Below are positions 47,596-60,088 of a stretch of 64,000 bases of DNA, one piece after another. The position numbers were made by a program, and so were the translations under genes. A model generated the notes under the pieces. That model saw only the letters and a list, made by a program, of their open reading frames with translations. It was not told where the DNA came from and did not search any database. Positions within the stretch are counted from its first letter, which is position 1, and each line of letters starts with the position of its first letter. The DNA comes from Mrakia gelida (taxonomy: Eukaryota > Basidiomycota > Tremellomycetes > Cystofilobasidiales > Mrakiaceae), in assembly GCA_024345305.1 (NCBI GenBank), contig BRON01000002.1:310001-374000 (forward strand). The letters run 5' to 3'.

Positions 47596-49639
47596 ATGAG
47601 CTCGACAACTCAGCTGCCCTCAGCTCAAGGAACAGTCCTCGTTTCACCGGAAGATGCGTTAGTCCCACTCTTCTGCGTCCTCTTCATCGAGTCCCTACCG
47701 CCTCCTCGTTTTCGGTAAAATACTGATCTCTGGCTCCTTCCTCTCAGCTTGGTCCTCCTCGAGGCTGTGAGGCTAGGTCTCATCCCTAGGACGACCAGAC
47801 GACTTACTCGCAACGAAAGGTGAGCTCTCGTTTTCCTCCCGAGCCGACCGATTCGATCGAGCTTGGAGCTCACTTCTCCCCTCGTTGTTCTTCTTTCTCT
47901 CTCTCTCTTCCTCACCTGCAGGGATCAACTCGTAACAAACGGGACTGTGTTCATTTGGGAAGAAGGTTGATTCTGCGCTCCTTCTCTGACAGCAGATCTC
48001 TTCTAAACGAACAGGGGGGAGCGACGAGAAGCGACGGTTCAACTTTATGCGCTTCGCTTCCCCCCCTTGTTTTGAACTCTCTCCTCTCTTTTCCTTCGTA
48101 GCTGACCCCTAGTTCTTCTTCTTGTTCTGCGGCAATCCTTACCCAGAGGAGACGGGCATGCAACGCTGGTGAGCCGCCCTTTTTTTCTCGTCTCTCTCTC
48201 GCCTCTCGACTCGCGAACGCGAAAACTGAAGCCCTCTTCTCTTCCCCTCGTTTTTCCTCTTTCGCTCAGGACCGACGGCCGGAAGTGGTCGTGTAGCAGG
48301 GTCGTTGGGGAGTTCCTTGGTTACGATCAAGTCATGGGAGCAGGTCCTGGAAGGACTCGAGGAAAGTGAGTAGCATGGACAGCGTTATTCACGTCCCTTC
48401 GAACCCCCCCTTCGTTTCAGCCCTCGACGAGGAGTCACGTCGGAAATCGGCTCAACTTCTACTTATTGCTGACCCTCTCTGTCCCCTCCCCTTTCTTTTC
48501 TTCTTGGTAGTGAGGGGATACCAGCTCGTCGCATGCCTGGAGGCCTCGTCAAGCAGACTTTTCAAACGACGATGCAGCTCCCCAATCAGACTCCAAAGAA
48601 ATTCCGTTCGTTCGCCTCTCTCGATCCGCTCCACCGTCTCGCGTGGAAAAGCTCCCGTCTCCCCACAGCTAACCAACCTTCTTCTCCTTCTCGGGCTCGA
48701 ACAGACGTCATCTCCTACCACACCAACGCAACGGCTCATCTTCTTCGTCGACCCTCGCTGGATCCAAGCTACTCAAAACTGTCCCTCTCCCTCTGGGCCT
48801 CCTCTCCCTCCGACTCCTCCTCATCGCCCAAACTGCTTCGCGATGGGAAGCTCGCCGAACTGGAAACTCGTCTCTCGAGGGAGAAGCAGGAGAGGCTTCA
48901 GATGTACGAGGATCTGCTCCAAGGAACGCGATCAGTCGGCGGGGGAGAGTCGTCGTCGCGTGGAGGGTCGTCGCAGGGGAGACCGTCCGTGGAGAGGTCG
49001 GGAGTCTCAGGGATCCACAGGTCTCGCTCCGGGGGAGAGGACGAGTACGGATATCGAAGGAGGCGAAGGCTCTCGGGTTCTCGACGGGAGGAAGGCTGGG
49101 GAGAGGAGGCTCAACCCATGGAGGAGTCAAGACCTCGACGCGTCTCCGGTCACCCTCGACACTCGCACCTCCTCAACTCTCCCACCCCTTCCTTAGCTTC
49201 CAACACTTCCTCATCTTCCTCATCTCGATCGGCTTCGCCCAAATACCACCATCATCCAGTTTCCACCTACCCCTACCCTGCCAGATCGGTCTCCTCACCC
49301 TCCTCCCTCGGTCTTCCTCACCCTCCCTCGTTTGGCCCCTCCTCCGCTCAGTCCTGGCCTGCCACTCGACCTCACTCCTCCTCCTCACGACTCTCCCAAT
49401 CTATGCACTCCAACTACGCTCCTTCTGCCCTCCCCTCGCCAAAATGGATCCACCACGGCGTCCAACCTCTCCCAAGCCTCGCCGACCTCTCGTCGTCCCT
49501 CCCTCCGCTCTCGAGCCTTCTTCCCAGCACTCCCACGCCCGTCTCAAGCCCTCCCAGCCAATACTACATCGGACAACCTGCTACCTCCCTCGCATCGGAG
49601 GACGGCAACATGCTCAACCGCTTCGTCGTTAGAATTTAG
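47596..49639 (+). CDS. WOPR-domain transcription regulator (Gti1/Pac2/Wor1 family)
   Basis: About 480 residues. The WOPR globular domain is split across the first exons. Part A: DALVLLEAVRLGLIPRTTRR, LTRNERDQLVTNGTVFIWEE, ETGMQRWTDGRKWSCSRVVG and EFLGYDQVMG. Part B: MPGGLVKQTFQTTMQLPNQT, then LHRLAWKSSRL and TDVISYHTNATA. These match the two conserved regions of Wor1, Ryp1, Gti1 and Pac2, fungal DNA-binding master switches of morphology and mating. The rest is Ser/Pro/Tyr-rich and disordered with a short coiled coil (KLAELETRLSREKQERLQ), ending MLNRFVVRI, TAG at 49637-49639. The start at 47596 (MSSTTQLPSAQGTV) follows a CT-rich leader. Start and all joins are consistent with GTGAGC/GTTGAT introns. 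Confidence 0.9.
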
Positions 49640-50175
49640 ACCTCGAACGCGTCTCCTTCTCCCTCTTCTCTCTCTCTCTTGCTTTCACATCTCGTCTCCC
49701 CTTTGCTTTCTTTAAACAAACCACCACGATTCTTCTCCCGCCTTTTCATCCTCTCCTAATTACACTGCATACCTTTCTCCCACTCAAGAGCCGCATCTCT
49801 AGACTATATTTCTGCACGAAACCCTTTCTCCTCTTCTCGCTCCCTCGTCGATACCGCTTTACCGTCCGCCCTACCCTTCTCTACCTCCCCAACCTGTATC
49901 ACCAACATCCTAGTCGTTTTTTTGCTTAGCTCCCGTTCCCTCCCACGCATATGTATTCAAGGCTCCTTGCATTTTCTTCAAACCGACGAGAAGGCGACGA
50001 AAGAAAGACGCGTCTCGTTTCTCGCTGCGGCTCGAGACGAGGCGAAGCTGAACGAGGGAGGCAACCAGGGAGGATGCTCACGACACCCACCTCGCCCTCA
50101 GAGAAGCTTTTTCGACCCCAGCGAACTCAGCCTCTCGATAGGCTTTACATCTTTGGACTTCAAGACGAGACTTAG
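49640..50175. other. Intergenic, WOPR 3' UTR and NatD promoter
   Basis: About 535 bases between tandem + genes. T-rich and pyrimidine-rich 3' UTR-like sequence to about 49930; an ACGCGT near 50008. Nothing else supported. Confidence 0.5.
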
Positions 50176-51440
50176 ATGGTAGAACTCTCACCCCAAGAGG
50201 TTGTGAAGGGCGCGAACAAGGTGAGCTTCGATTCCTCCTTCCTTTGAGCTCGACTTTCCCTTGCCTCCTCTGTTTCGTCTGTCGATCTAGCTTCCGCATC
50301 TTCTCACTACACTGAACTTTGCCCTCTTGCTTCCCTTTTGACTAGATCACTCCAGCAGAGCTCGCCTCGAACCTCCAGCTCATCGAGGGCGATGCCAAAA
50401 AGTGAGCTCTCGCGCAACCGTCCCTTCCTCCCTCCCTCCTCCCTCCCTTCTTCCCATCTCGTCTTCTTCGCCGGTCAGCTGCTTCCTTCGTACCAGATTG
50501 GACCCGCTCACACTCTCTCCTCTTTTCTCACTCCAGATTCGACCTCGCAGTCCGCCGAGCTCCCTACACCCCGGCGGAGAAGACCAGCATCTTCTCGATC
50601 TTCTCGGGCAACATGAAGTCCTTGTCAGCTCGCTCTCCTCCACTCTCCTTTCCCGTCACCCTCGTCGCACACACTCGCTCAATTGCCGCTCTTACTTCTC
50701 CGTTACCCCATCAACGCAGCTACCTTGACTCCTCCTTCGGCTGGAAGCCTCTCGTCAAGAAAGCAGAGCTCTTCCATTCCCAAGCTCGGTACATCGTCGC
50801 TCGTCGGTCGCCGTCCACTTTCTCAGGCGAGATTGCTGGGTATCTGGGATGGAGGTTCGTGGTGGATGAGACGGTGGATGGTGGAGAGGATGCGGTGGTT
50901 TATTTGTGAGTAGGAATCGACCCTGCTGTGTTTTTGGGGGAAGAGGAAGAGGTGAGGGTTGTTGGGTTGAGCTGAAACGTTGCTCGCTTTGGCTGGACGC
51001 GTTGCTCCGTGCAGGTACGAGCTCTCCATCTCGCCCAAGCATCAGAAGATGGGTCTGGGGAGGATCTTGGTGGAAGGAGTAGAAGAGTTGGGGAGGAAGG
51101 CTGGGATGAAGAAGGTTGTGTTGACGAGTTTGAAAAGTGAGTCTCCGCGTCGAGTTGAGTCTTTCTTTGGGGCTTCTGGACGCGTTCGCGCACGACCGCT
51201 GACTTGGAACCTTTTTCTATATCTTCAGAGAACTTGGGCGCTGTAGCGTTCTACTCTCGGATGGGGTGCGTTGACCCTTTCTCGTCCCCTCGACTCGAAG
51301 ACGTCGCGCTGACCTTGTCCGCCCCTTTTGCACGCTGTTCGTCGAACAGGTACGAGATCGATCCAACTTCGCCTTCTAGGTCAGAACCCGACGAGGATCA
51401 GGAAGGGTTCGACTACGAGATCTTGTCGAAGACTCTGTGA
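50176..51440 (+). CDS. N-alpha-acetyltransferase 40 (NatD, histone H4/H2A N-terminal)
   Basis: A GNAT enzyme of about 215 residues. It starts MVELSPQEVVKGANKITPAE and has FDLAVRRAPYTPAEKTSIFS, YLDSSFGWKPLVKKAELFHS, SGEIAGYLGWRFVVDE, then YELSISPKHQKMGLGRILVE, in which QKMGLG is the acetyl-CoA pyrophosphate loop (Q/R-x-x-G-x-G). The C-terminus MKKVVLTSLKKNLGAVAFYS followed by RMGYEIDPTSPSR and FDYEILSK is diagnostic for NatD/Nat4/NAA40, which acetylates the N-terminal serine of histones H4 and H2A. The start at 50176 lies in AGATGG; the stop is TGA at 51438-51440. GCN5 in the same window makes this the second histone acetyltransferase here, but there is no sign of co-regulation. Confidence 0.9.
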
Positions 51441-52054
51441 GGGACGCACGAGCAGGTCAGAGCCTCGTTCCTCGTCGCGAAGGCCGTGAGCTCGTCGTTT
51501 GGCTGACCCTCTGCTTGTTTCGACAGGCCAGATGGCTCGGCGAACTCACTGGATAGCATCTCACTAGTTTCCTTGGATTCGGTAGAGCTGCGAGGATTGG
51601 TTTGGGGCTTGAAAGGCGGAAGTCAACAGCTGGAACGGAGTCGTTTCGAGGGTCCAACTGATGTGCAGATCTGACTCTTCCTCTGTGGTCGTCCGTACCT
51701 ACATTTTTTCTGCCTTCTGCAAGAGACCGATGAGAGAAGAGACGAAAAAAAAGCGGCGAGCTTCCTTCTCCTGTTGATGGAAAGCGCGTCCTCGAAAGCT
51801 CAGATCTCTCGCTCCTCTTCCCTTCCCTCTCAACGCTCGACAACCCCGCCTCAGGCTTTGGAACGCCCTTCTCTCGACGACTCCCTCTCCTCACGCGGTC
51901 TCCTCTACCCATCCATCTATCTTCACGAAACGCTCTCCCACGCCAACGAAGCTAGCAACGAACTTCAGGGAAGCTGGCTCCCCTTTCCCCTCTTCCGCCT
52001 CGACCTCGCCCCCTTCCTCCCTCCTTCCCATAAACGAACGAAATCACGACTGTC
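51441..52054. other. Intergenic, NatD 3' UTR and SH3-RA promoter
   Basis: About 615 bases between tandem + genes with a short A-run near 51747 (GACGAAAAAAAAGCG). An ATG at 51774 begins a Ser-rich frame without splice support that is not continuous with the next gene. No RNA gene seen. Confidence 0.5.
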
Positions 52055-55000
52055 ATGTCTCGACCTGAGCTTCACATCAACACTGGCAACGAGGAGGATG
52101 AGGGCCTCTCCTCTCAGGATGAGTACTCGGATGAGGGAGAATCGGTCAGTTCACGTCAACCTCGCTTTCCCTCCCTTCCCTTCCTCTCGTCCTTGCTCAC
52201 CGTCGCTTTACGACTTTCTCTTCTCTTAGAGCTCAGCTTCGATAGATCCGGACATCGACTTTGATCTCAACTACGCTCTGTAAGTCCTCCTTCTTGAGCT
52301 TTGACGGTTGAGCTCTCCTCCTTCCCTTCTCTTCTCCCTTCCTCTGACGTTCCCTTTCCCCGCTCCTTCTCGCTCTTCTTCCAGCCACACCTTCGTCGCT
52401 ACCGTCGAGGGACAAGCCTCCGTCGTCAAGGGAGACTCCCTTGTTCTCCTTGATGATACCAACTCTTACTGGTGGCTCGTCAACGTTCTCAAGACGGAGG
52501 ACGTGGGATACATCCCCGCAGAAAACATCGAGACCCCTTACGAACGGTTGGCGAGGTTGAACAAGTTTAGGAACGTCGATGTGAGTACAACCTCGTGTAT
52601 ATAGGTCTCTTGGCACGGTTGAAGGGTTGGGCGTGGTCTAGGACTGCTGGATGGGCCGAAAGGAGGGCGAAGGAAGCGAAGGACAGCTCGCGCGACCTCG
52701 ACATGCTTCCCTTCTTCCCTCCTCGAACGCTGCCTCTTCGCGTCCTTACACCAACTCTTTCTCGCCTCCACTCCTCTCAGATCGCAGCAGCTACCCAAGA
52801 AGAGAAGAACGTCGGTCTCGCCACCTCCCGTCTCCAACTTCGAAACGTCCTCTCCGCCGCCAAAACCAACCCTGGCTCTCGCTCTCCTTCACCAACCGAC
52901 GAACCCTCAACCGAGAACGGAGGCAAGAAGGGAGTCAAGTTCTCGGCTCCTACCTACGTCGAGCATCCTGGGAACCAAGGCTGGTCGGAGGACGAGGATG
53001 ACGAGGAGGGAGACTACGAGGAAGGAGACGAGGGAGAGGGCTACGACGACGAGGGAATGGAGGGAGAGGAGATGAGCGAGGAGGAGGCTAGGCTGAGGGA
53101 AGAGCTTGAGAACGGTGGAGAAGGTGGATCTTCAGACGGTCATGGATCCTTCGGTGGTATGGAGCCAGACGACGGGATGAGCTGGGACGACCGAGCTGGA
53201 GAGGAGGATCAGGCCGCCAACCACCTCGGTCCGCCGACGAGCTTCTCTTCCTCGGACTCCATGGACGGAAACCTCGTCAAGGATGGACCTCAAGCTCGTC
53301 AGGTCGAGGTCGTCGGTCAGCAGCAGTCTCAACGGATCGCTCCTCAGTCCTCGCCAGAACATTCAGCCAAATCCTCAGCTCAACAGCAACAACAGGCAGA
53401 GCTGGGTCGAGGAGTCCTCCTTCCCTCTCAACTTCAACCCTCCCAACCCATCTCTCGCTCAGCTTCTACCTCCTCCGTCGTCAGCCAAACCACCTCCCTC
53501 GGCTCTCCAGCTTCCATCTCCCAACCCACCTTCGCTCCTTCCACCTCTCGCGACCTCCTCGACCCAGCCCTCGACACCGGAGAGACTCGTCGAATCTACG
53601 CGACCCCAGCCGTTGCTCGCACCCCTCCTCAGGGATACGCGACCGGAGAGGCTCTCTCGGAGATGACGAGAAACGTCAGTGGAGGTTCGATCCACTCGGA
53701 AGCCGCCGAGTCGCACGACGAGAACCTGGATCCAGAGTCGGACGTCGTTTCTCCCAACGGGGAGAGAGCGAAGAAGGCTAGGAGGGATGAGGAGGAGAAG
53801 AGCAAGAAGAAGGGTGTGTTCGGATCTTTGTTCAGGAAGAAGGACAAGAAGGACAAGGGGATTCGAGCATCGACCGTCATCAGCGACGCGGAGAGGGACA
53901 GCTTCAACGGAGGACGGTCTTCAGAGGACGACTCGACGGTTCGGTCTCCAGGCTCGACGTTCGACTCTCCTCCCAGTGGACCAGGTCGTTCGTCGTCGTC
54001 GGCTTCTTCGAGGGTCAGCTTCAACTCGACGGACCCGAAACGATCCAACTCCTTGACGTCGACCTCAGGATCTCAGGCAGGAGTCAACATCTCTCCTCAC
54101 GGTCTTCGACTCCAGCAGATCGACCAGAAGCAGCAAGCTCTCTACCACGAGTACCTCTCTACCGCCGTCGTCACCACTCCCGAGCGAGCTCCTCATCCTT
54201 CGCTCTCGTACGGAACTCAGGCAGCAGCAGCAGTCGCCTCGTCGTCGGCAGCTCAACGGATGGCTCGAGCCTCGCTGGGTGGATCGTCTCCTCGACCTGG
54301 AAGTCTCCTCGTCACCTCGACCAGCAGCTCGTCCAACGCTGGCCTGGCAGGAGCAGCCGCTTCGACGCTCAGCGTCCTTCGAGTCTTCGCAGGAGCAGGA
54401 GTCGAATCGGACTCGACTTTCAAGACGGCTCTCCTCAACGAGACGACGACGACGGACGATCTCGTCAAGCAGGCGATTCAGAGGTTCAGACTCGGAATGG
54501 CCGAGGCGGCAGACGACTACGTTCTCATCGTCAAGGGGGTCAACGGAGAGGAGGAGGTTCTCGGATCAGACGGACATCCTCTCGTCGTCTTCAACTCGCT
54601 CAACCAGGAGGATCCCAGCCTCGTCAAAACCGTTCGACGATCCTCCGTCGGCTCCATCTCCTCCATCTCCTCCAACCTCTCCCTCAACCCAGCCATCGCT
54701 CGACTCGGAGATTGGAGCGACGACTCCCTCGTCAAGCTCTACCTCAGCAAACGAGCCGACTTCGTCGCGTCCACCTCCAACACCTCCTCGCTCTCGACAG
54801 GCGAGTTCCTCTCCACCGAACCCCTCTCCCCACTCGTCGGATCTTCCCCAGCTACTCGGTTCACCCTTCAGGTCGTCATCCGCCCAGAGGACCTTCCAGA
54901 AGGGATGGTGTTCGACCCAACCACCGACACTCTCGTCCTTCGAGCTCGGTCGCATCGACTCTCTTCCCAGTCCACCTCTCCCTCCCACATCGCTCCTCCT

Positions 55001-56733
55001 TCGCCGGCTCTCAGTCAGACCGAGAGGGTCAGGTTCTTCCACCTTCCCGCGAACACCACCGTCGCCGAGGCTATCGAGGTCGCGCTGGAACGATTCGGGA
55101 TCACGGAGGGAGTGGTTGACGGAGGAGACGAGGTGGAGGATAAGCTCAGCAAGAGGAAGAGTTTGGCCAGGGTCAGATACGGATTGTCGGAACGAGCGTC
55201 TGGAGGAGAAGGTACGTTCATTGTTCTCGAAGATGCTGTTCTTGAGCTCAAGTGCTGACTTTTGTTCTTTCTCTCCTTCCTTCGACAGAACGCGTTCTTC
55301 ACCCTTCGACGAAACTCGTCGACAGCTACTCGACACCTCCCAACTACCGAACCCCACCTCCCACGGATCTCAAGGAACGACGAAGGTCTCGAGAGATCGC
55401 AATAGCTCATCCCGAGGACGTCCAATCCTCAGACCCAGTCTTCATCATTCGTCGAGCCCAACCTCGCGGAACCAACCTCTCCCTCCTCTCCTCCCCTCGT
55501 CGGTCTCGATCCTCGGTCAACATCGATCTCTCAAACGGATCCGTCCGAAGCAGCACCCTCTCAGACAGGTCAGCGAGACAGCTCTCAGCCAAAGCGTCGG
55601 CTTCGTCCCTCGGAAGCGACAGGACAGCAGAGGATCTCACCGTCACGGAACCTCGCCCAACGTCCTCGACTCCAGCTCCTTCTCGACAAGAGATCATCGC
55701 CGCTCAACGAGCCGCCTCTCGAGCCAACCAACTCGCTATCCTCTCGGCCAACACCAACGCTTCACAAGGAATCGATCTCGTCATGTCGGATCGAGGAACG
55801 GTTCGGTCGTCGCGTCTCTTCGTTGGAGGAGCCGAAGGAGCAACGGAACAGGTTCGATACTCGTACATCGAACCTGATGGAGAGACGACCTACGATATCA
55901 GCGAGCTCATCGAGCAGGAGTGGACACCTCCGACGAACCTCTCGGTCCCTCAGGACAAGAACGGATCGATCCTTCGCACACCTTCGCCGAGCGAGGGAGA
56001 CGTCCTCGAGGGAGCGTTGGCGAAACCGACGAGGGAGTCCAGGGAGTTCGACGAACAGTACGGAGCCATCGATCAGAAGATCGATAGGGTGCTGCAGAAG
56101 GTCCGGTCGGGAAGCGTCAAACCTCTCGTCGACGGAAGCAGTCCTTCCTCCTCCTCCACCCTCCCTTCCAACTCAGCCTCCCAAACAACCATCGTCCCAG
56201 CCGTCACTCCCACCTCCACTACTCCCACCCCTCGCTCCACCTCCTCGGCTTCGTCCCAGCATCGCAAACAACCCTCCGTCGCGTCCATCTCCTCCATGTC
56301 TCGCTCCTCAGGAGGAGGCTCCCCTTCCACCTCCGCTTCAGCCTCAGCCCCAGCAACCAGCACCACCCACCCCTCCACCTCCAACCCTACACCTCCCAAC
56401 CCCCTCCCCGCTCCAGCTACGAGACTCGTCAATGGAAGACCCGTGCTCGTGACGAGGGACGATTTCGGAGTGAAGAACATGCTGGCGGTGATCCACGCGA
56501 GGGCGAGGGAACCGATCCATCATAAGCAGCAGGCTTCGATGATGATGATGGGCGCGAGGAGGGATCAGGTGGAGGAGAAACTGTTTGGAACAACAGCGAA
56601 GGCTGGAGGGGATCAGAGGAGAGGAGCGGGCGGAGGAGGGGAGTTGGGAGGGAGGTTCGACGAGTTCGATAGGGAGTTGGATAGGTTGTTGGAGGGGGTG
56701 CTGGGGTTGGGGAAGGAGGGGACCACGGTGTAG
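52055..56733 (+). CDS. SH3 and Ras-association polarity scaffold (Bud14/Tea4-like SH3)
   Basis: About 1,400 residues. A short acidic N-terminus (MSRPELHINTGNEEDEG) leads to an SH3 domain: HTFVATVEGQASVVKGDSLV, LLDDTNSYWWLVNVLKTED, VGYIPAENIETPYERLARLN, the closest known relatives being Bud14 and Tea4. Next come KKGVKFSAPTYVEH and a very acidic stretch, a long Ser/Gln/Pro-rich region, a basic SKKKGVFGSLFRKKDKKDKG motif, then a Ras-association-like fold (SVLRVFAGAGVESDSTFKTA, TTDDLVKQAIQRFRLGMAEA, YVLIVKGVNGEEEVLGSDGH) and a second such region (ERVRFFHLPANTTVAEAIEV, ALERFGITEG, RVRYGLSERA, PVFIIRRAQPRG). The tail has a conserved-looking HARAREPIHHKQQASMMMMG. Likely links a Ras/Rho-type GTPase to the polarity machinery; partners are inference. 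Stop TAG ends at 56733. Confidence 0.8.
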
Positions 56734-57027
56734 CTCTTACTTCTCTTCTCTATCTACTTTTCTCGCGTTTCGTTTCTCGTTTCTCAATTTGGTTTTTCTC
56801 TTTCGCGACTCGACTGGACTCGGCTTGTTTCTCCTTACCTTACCTCTCACGCTCATCTTTCCTTTCCTTCCTTAGTTCCTCTCGTTCTCCCTCTCGGCTT
56901 CGGAAATGACTTTCACGATGTGCATGGCATTGCTGCTTCTCTCGCTCTCCCTCTCTCTCTCAAGCTCGCTCTGAAAAAGCATCGATCTCCTCGAGCGACG
57001 CAGCGCGCGACGACGAACTTCGATCCT
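56734..57027. other. Convergent 3' region, SH3-RA (+) and Pom34-like (-)
   Basis: About 290 bases shared by two 3' UTRs, T-rich after the + stop. No gene is seen. Confidence 0.45.
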
Positions 57028-58011
57028 TCAGAGCCAGTCCTCTCCTGTCAGAGCAACACACCACACGCGAGTCAGCGTTCTCGAGCTCGATGAAAAGAGA
57101 AAGTAGAGGGTGTAGACTCACTCGAAGGACTCCCATTCACACTCGCACCCAACGAATGCCTGATCTTGAACACCTTGAGCGGACTTCCTTCCTCGCCTCC
57201 CTTCGCTCCCTTCCCACTCAAACTAGCTCCCAAAGCACCGACACCGAACCCGCCCGAGGAAGGCGACATCTTACTGCTTGACGTCGAGCTGGCAAGAGCG
57301 GACTTGAGGGAGCGTCCTCCTGGGGTGCTCGAGCTCAAGCTCAACGAGGGCGAAGGAACTCCCTGACGAAGAGGAGTTTGGGTTGGGTGGGCGACGGTGG
57401 TGGTGGTGGGAGTGGAAGGGAGGGAGTATCTCGGCCGAAGTTTGGTTCGGGGGGTTGAGGGTGAGGGTGTTGAAGGGAGGAAGGAAGGGGAGGAGGAGAA
57501 GGAGGAGGGGGAGGCGAAGGTTGAAGGTGTGGAAGAGGTGGGGGTTGGGCGGGTCTGTTGGGATGGAACGAGCATGGGAGCAAGCGAAAGAGGGTCAGCG
57601 TGCTGCTCTCGAGGGAGCGAGAGAGAGGAGTGTATATATGCTATGCACCTTAGGCGACCCTTTCAACATCGCTGCAGTAGTCCCAGTCCCCCTCGCTCTC
57701 GAGCTCACGCCCTTCGCTCCTTCCATCCTCGACGCCCTCCCCAGTTTCCTCCAAGCAGCCACGATGTTGAACACCAGTACGAGCACCACCGTTGTCTCGA
57801 TAGCGTTGGTGACGTCTCTAGAGAGACCGAGGTTGTGGGTTACGCGTTTCCAGATTCGGTAGACGTCTAGGTTTCGGAGGAGAAAGAGGAACAGCAGGGT
57901 GAGAGTGTTGATCTTGATCCGGAGGATGGAAGGACCACGGAGGGGTTGCGTGAGAGGTGGGGGTGGGGGAGGGGGGAAGAGTTTGGAGGGGGTGGAGGGG
58001 GTGGTGGACAT
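57028..58011 (-). CDS. Two-TM protein, Pom34-like candidate
   Basis: Three exons give about 255 residues. The N-terminus is Pro-rich (MSTTPSTPSKLFPPPPPPPL), then two predicted membrane helices: ILRIKINTLTLLFLFLLRNL and VTNAIETTVVLVLVFNIVAA, joined by a short loop (DVYRIWKRVTHNLGLSRD). The rest is Ser/Thr/Pro-rich with many SP/TP sites and short phrases such as SPLKVFKIRHSLGASVNGSP near the C-terminus, ending REDWL. Two helices near the N-terminus plus a phospho-rich tail with a YxxxxSLG-like end resemble Pom34/NPCC nucleoporins, which anchor the pore with Ndc1 and Pom152. Sequence identity by eye is weak, so this is a candidate only. Start ATG at 58009-58011; stop TGA at 57028-57030. Confidence 0.5.
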
Positions 58012-58300
58012 CTTGAGGGTCTTGAAGTTGGCGAAGGTGGGTGGGGGATGGGAAGGAAGGGAAAGGAGAGGAGGAGGTCGAAAGGAAGGAGAGAGGTCGA
58101 GCTGAAAGCGGTCGCTAGGGCCTTAGGACGTTCTTTTCCTCGTAGAAATTCGAAACGAGAAGTCATCAAGATACTGAGAAATAGGAGAGTGCTGCTGGAT
58201 CGAGGTACGAAAGGGAAGGAGGGGCATAAAAGTCGTGAAACCGAAACCAAGGCGAGAAATCACAAGCAAAAACGGAAAACGCGTCCAGTCGAATCGAGCC

Positions 58301-59833
58301 TCAGTACCCCTTCCCCATCCCTCTCGTCTTCTTCTGCTGGAACTTCTTCAAATCTGACGTTCCTCCACCCGCTCCGACGTAGTATCCGACTCCAGATCGT
58401 CCTTTTCTTCCGGCGAGCGAAGGGGATCGCGCGAAGTGAGCATGGTGTGGTTTGAGAACCGAGGCCCAGTTGCGGATGAGGTCGTGGCCGTTGGTGATCA
58501 TCTGAAAAAAAGGGAAGAAGGGAAGAGTGGGAGGAAGGTATCAAGAGGAGCGAGAGTTAGTTCGTGTATGCGAGTGGGAGAGGAAGAGAGAGAGACGACG
58601 CGCCGTTTGTTCTTCGTGGACGAGAGCGATCTGTTTCAACCCAAGAAGCGAACCAACGCTCAATTTCGCAGGTTCCGAAGGAAATGATAAGGAAAAGAGA
58701 TAGAAGGACTGACCTCCTTCTGAGCAAGCTGAATCGCCTTCTTCCTCGCTCGTTTGATCTCGTTCGGTCGACCCTCGATCTCAGCGATGTGATTCTCGTC
58801 CTCGTCCTTGGTCTCGACAATCGCTTCGTCGACGTCCTCCTGGTAGCAGTGTCCGAGCTTGTTCCAGACGGTCTGTAACTCAAGAAAACACACGAGGAAG
58901 TCAGGTCAGTTCGGGAAAGGGAAGGACTGAAAGAGGAGAGGAGAGGGAGGGAGGGAGGAGATGGAGATGGCAACTCACTCCTCGAGCCGTGTGAACTCGA
59001 GCGTAATCGGCCTTGCTTTGAGCTTCGGGAGCGAGAAGAGGTCCGAGCTTGGCCATGGCTCGGTCGCTGAGTTGGGAATCAAAGTGGAGAGTCAGAGAGG
59101 GAAGAGAGGAAAGGTGGGAGAGGGATAGGGAGAGGGAATCGAGACGAGCTCACATCGTCGCTTCGTCCTCCTCCCATCCCTCCTCGATGTCCTTCCTCAC
59201 ACCAGAGAGAGCTTCAGCGATCTGTTTCTTGAACTCCTCGTGCTGCTGAGCTGCCTTCTTGGATCTCTTGGCGTGGAACGTCTCGGATGCTTGTCGGATC
59301 CCTTCGAGCATGCTGAACGAAAGGAGGAGGAGGGAGGTGAGCTCGAGGCTTTCTTCGTTTCCTCTCTTCCTTCGTCGAGCTGAACGCCTTTCTCTCCACC
59401 ATCCTTCCCTCCCGAAACCTCCAGCCACCCCACCCCATACAGGGGAGACGATAGACTCACGAAATAGCCTCCTCATCCTCCTCCTCACTCCCCATCTCCC
59501 CCTCCCCTCCCTCCCCTCCACCAGCTCCCTCCTCCTCATCCCTCTCCTCAATCTTAGGTCCCTTCCCTTTCCCCTTCCCCTTCCTACCCCCACCAGAAGA
59601 TCCAGAGGCAGTGGTGTTGGTAGTCGAGTCTTCCTTGTCCTTGGCAGACTTCTTGGAGGAGGAGGCTGCTGCTGCTGAGGTGGAAGCTCGAGAGGGACCA
59701 GCCCCGCCGGCGTTCGTGGGAGATCGTCGAGCGGTGGGTTCTAGAGATCCACACGAGACGAGAGAGGGAGGGGAGAGTGTGAGAGAGTCTGCAAGGGTCA
59801 GCTGTCAGGGTGGTGATACATACTTTGGCTCAT
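58301..59833 (-). CDS. Orphan nuclear-type coiled-coil protein
   Basis: Not recognised. Exon 1 is ten coding bases (ATGAGCCAAA) and then a GTATGT donor. The N-terminus is Ala/Ser/Lys/Gly-rich (KPTARRSPTNAGGAGPS and a GGGRKGKGKGKGPK run) followed by an acidic stretch. A helical region follows: ISMLEGIRQASETFHAKRSK, AQQHEEFKKQIAEALSGVRK and DIEEGWEEDEATIDRAMAKL, then VHTARGVTVWNKLGHCYQED, NEIKRARKKAIQLAQKEMIT, and a basic Gly-rich end SGVGYYVGAGGGTSDLKKFQ with KTRGMGKGY. Mixed charge, coiled coil and basic ends suggest a nuclear or nucleic-acid-bound role, as inference. Stop TGA at 58301-58303. Confidence 0.65.
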
Positions 59834-60088
59834 CTGAGAACGAAGGGAAGGGAAGAGGGAGGGGAGCGAGATGGTTGCTGGCGAAGACTCGAAACGTGAG
59901 TTGGAGTCGCGAGTGGTTTTGCGAGGGACGCGTTTTGGTCGTCAGGGTGCAGGTTTTCTTGCCTCGTCGAAAACGACATTGAAACTCATGAATCTCGTCA
60001 AAGGACACATACAACGACAGATAAAACCAAACGAACCCGGGTAGCAAAAGAGAAGAGAAAGAGAGAGAGAGCGGAACCCGACGTCGAC

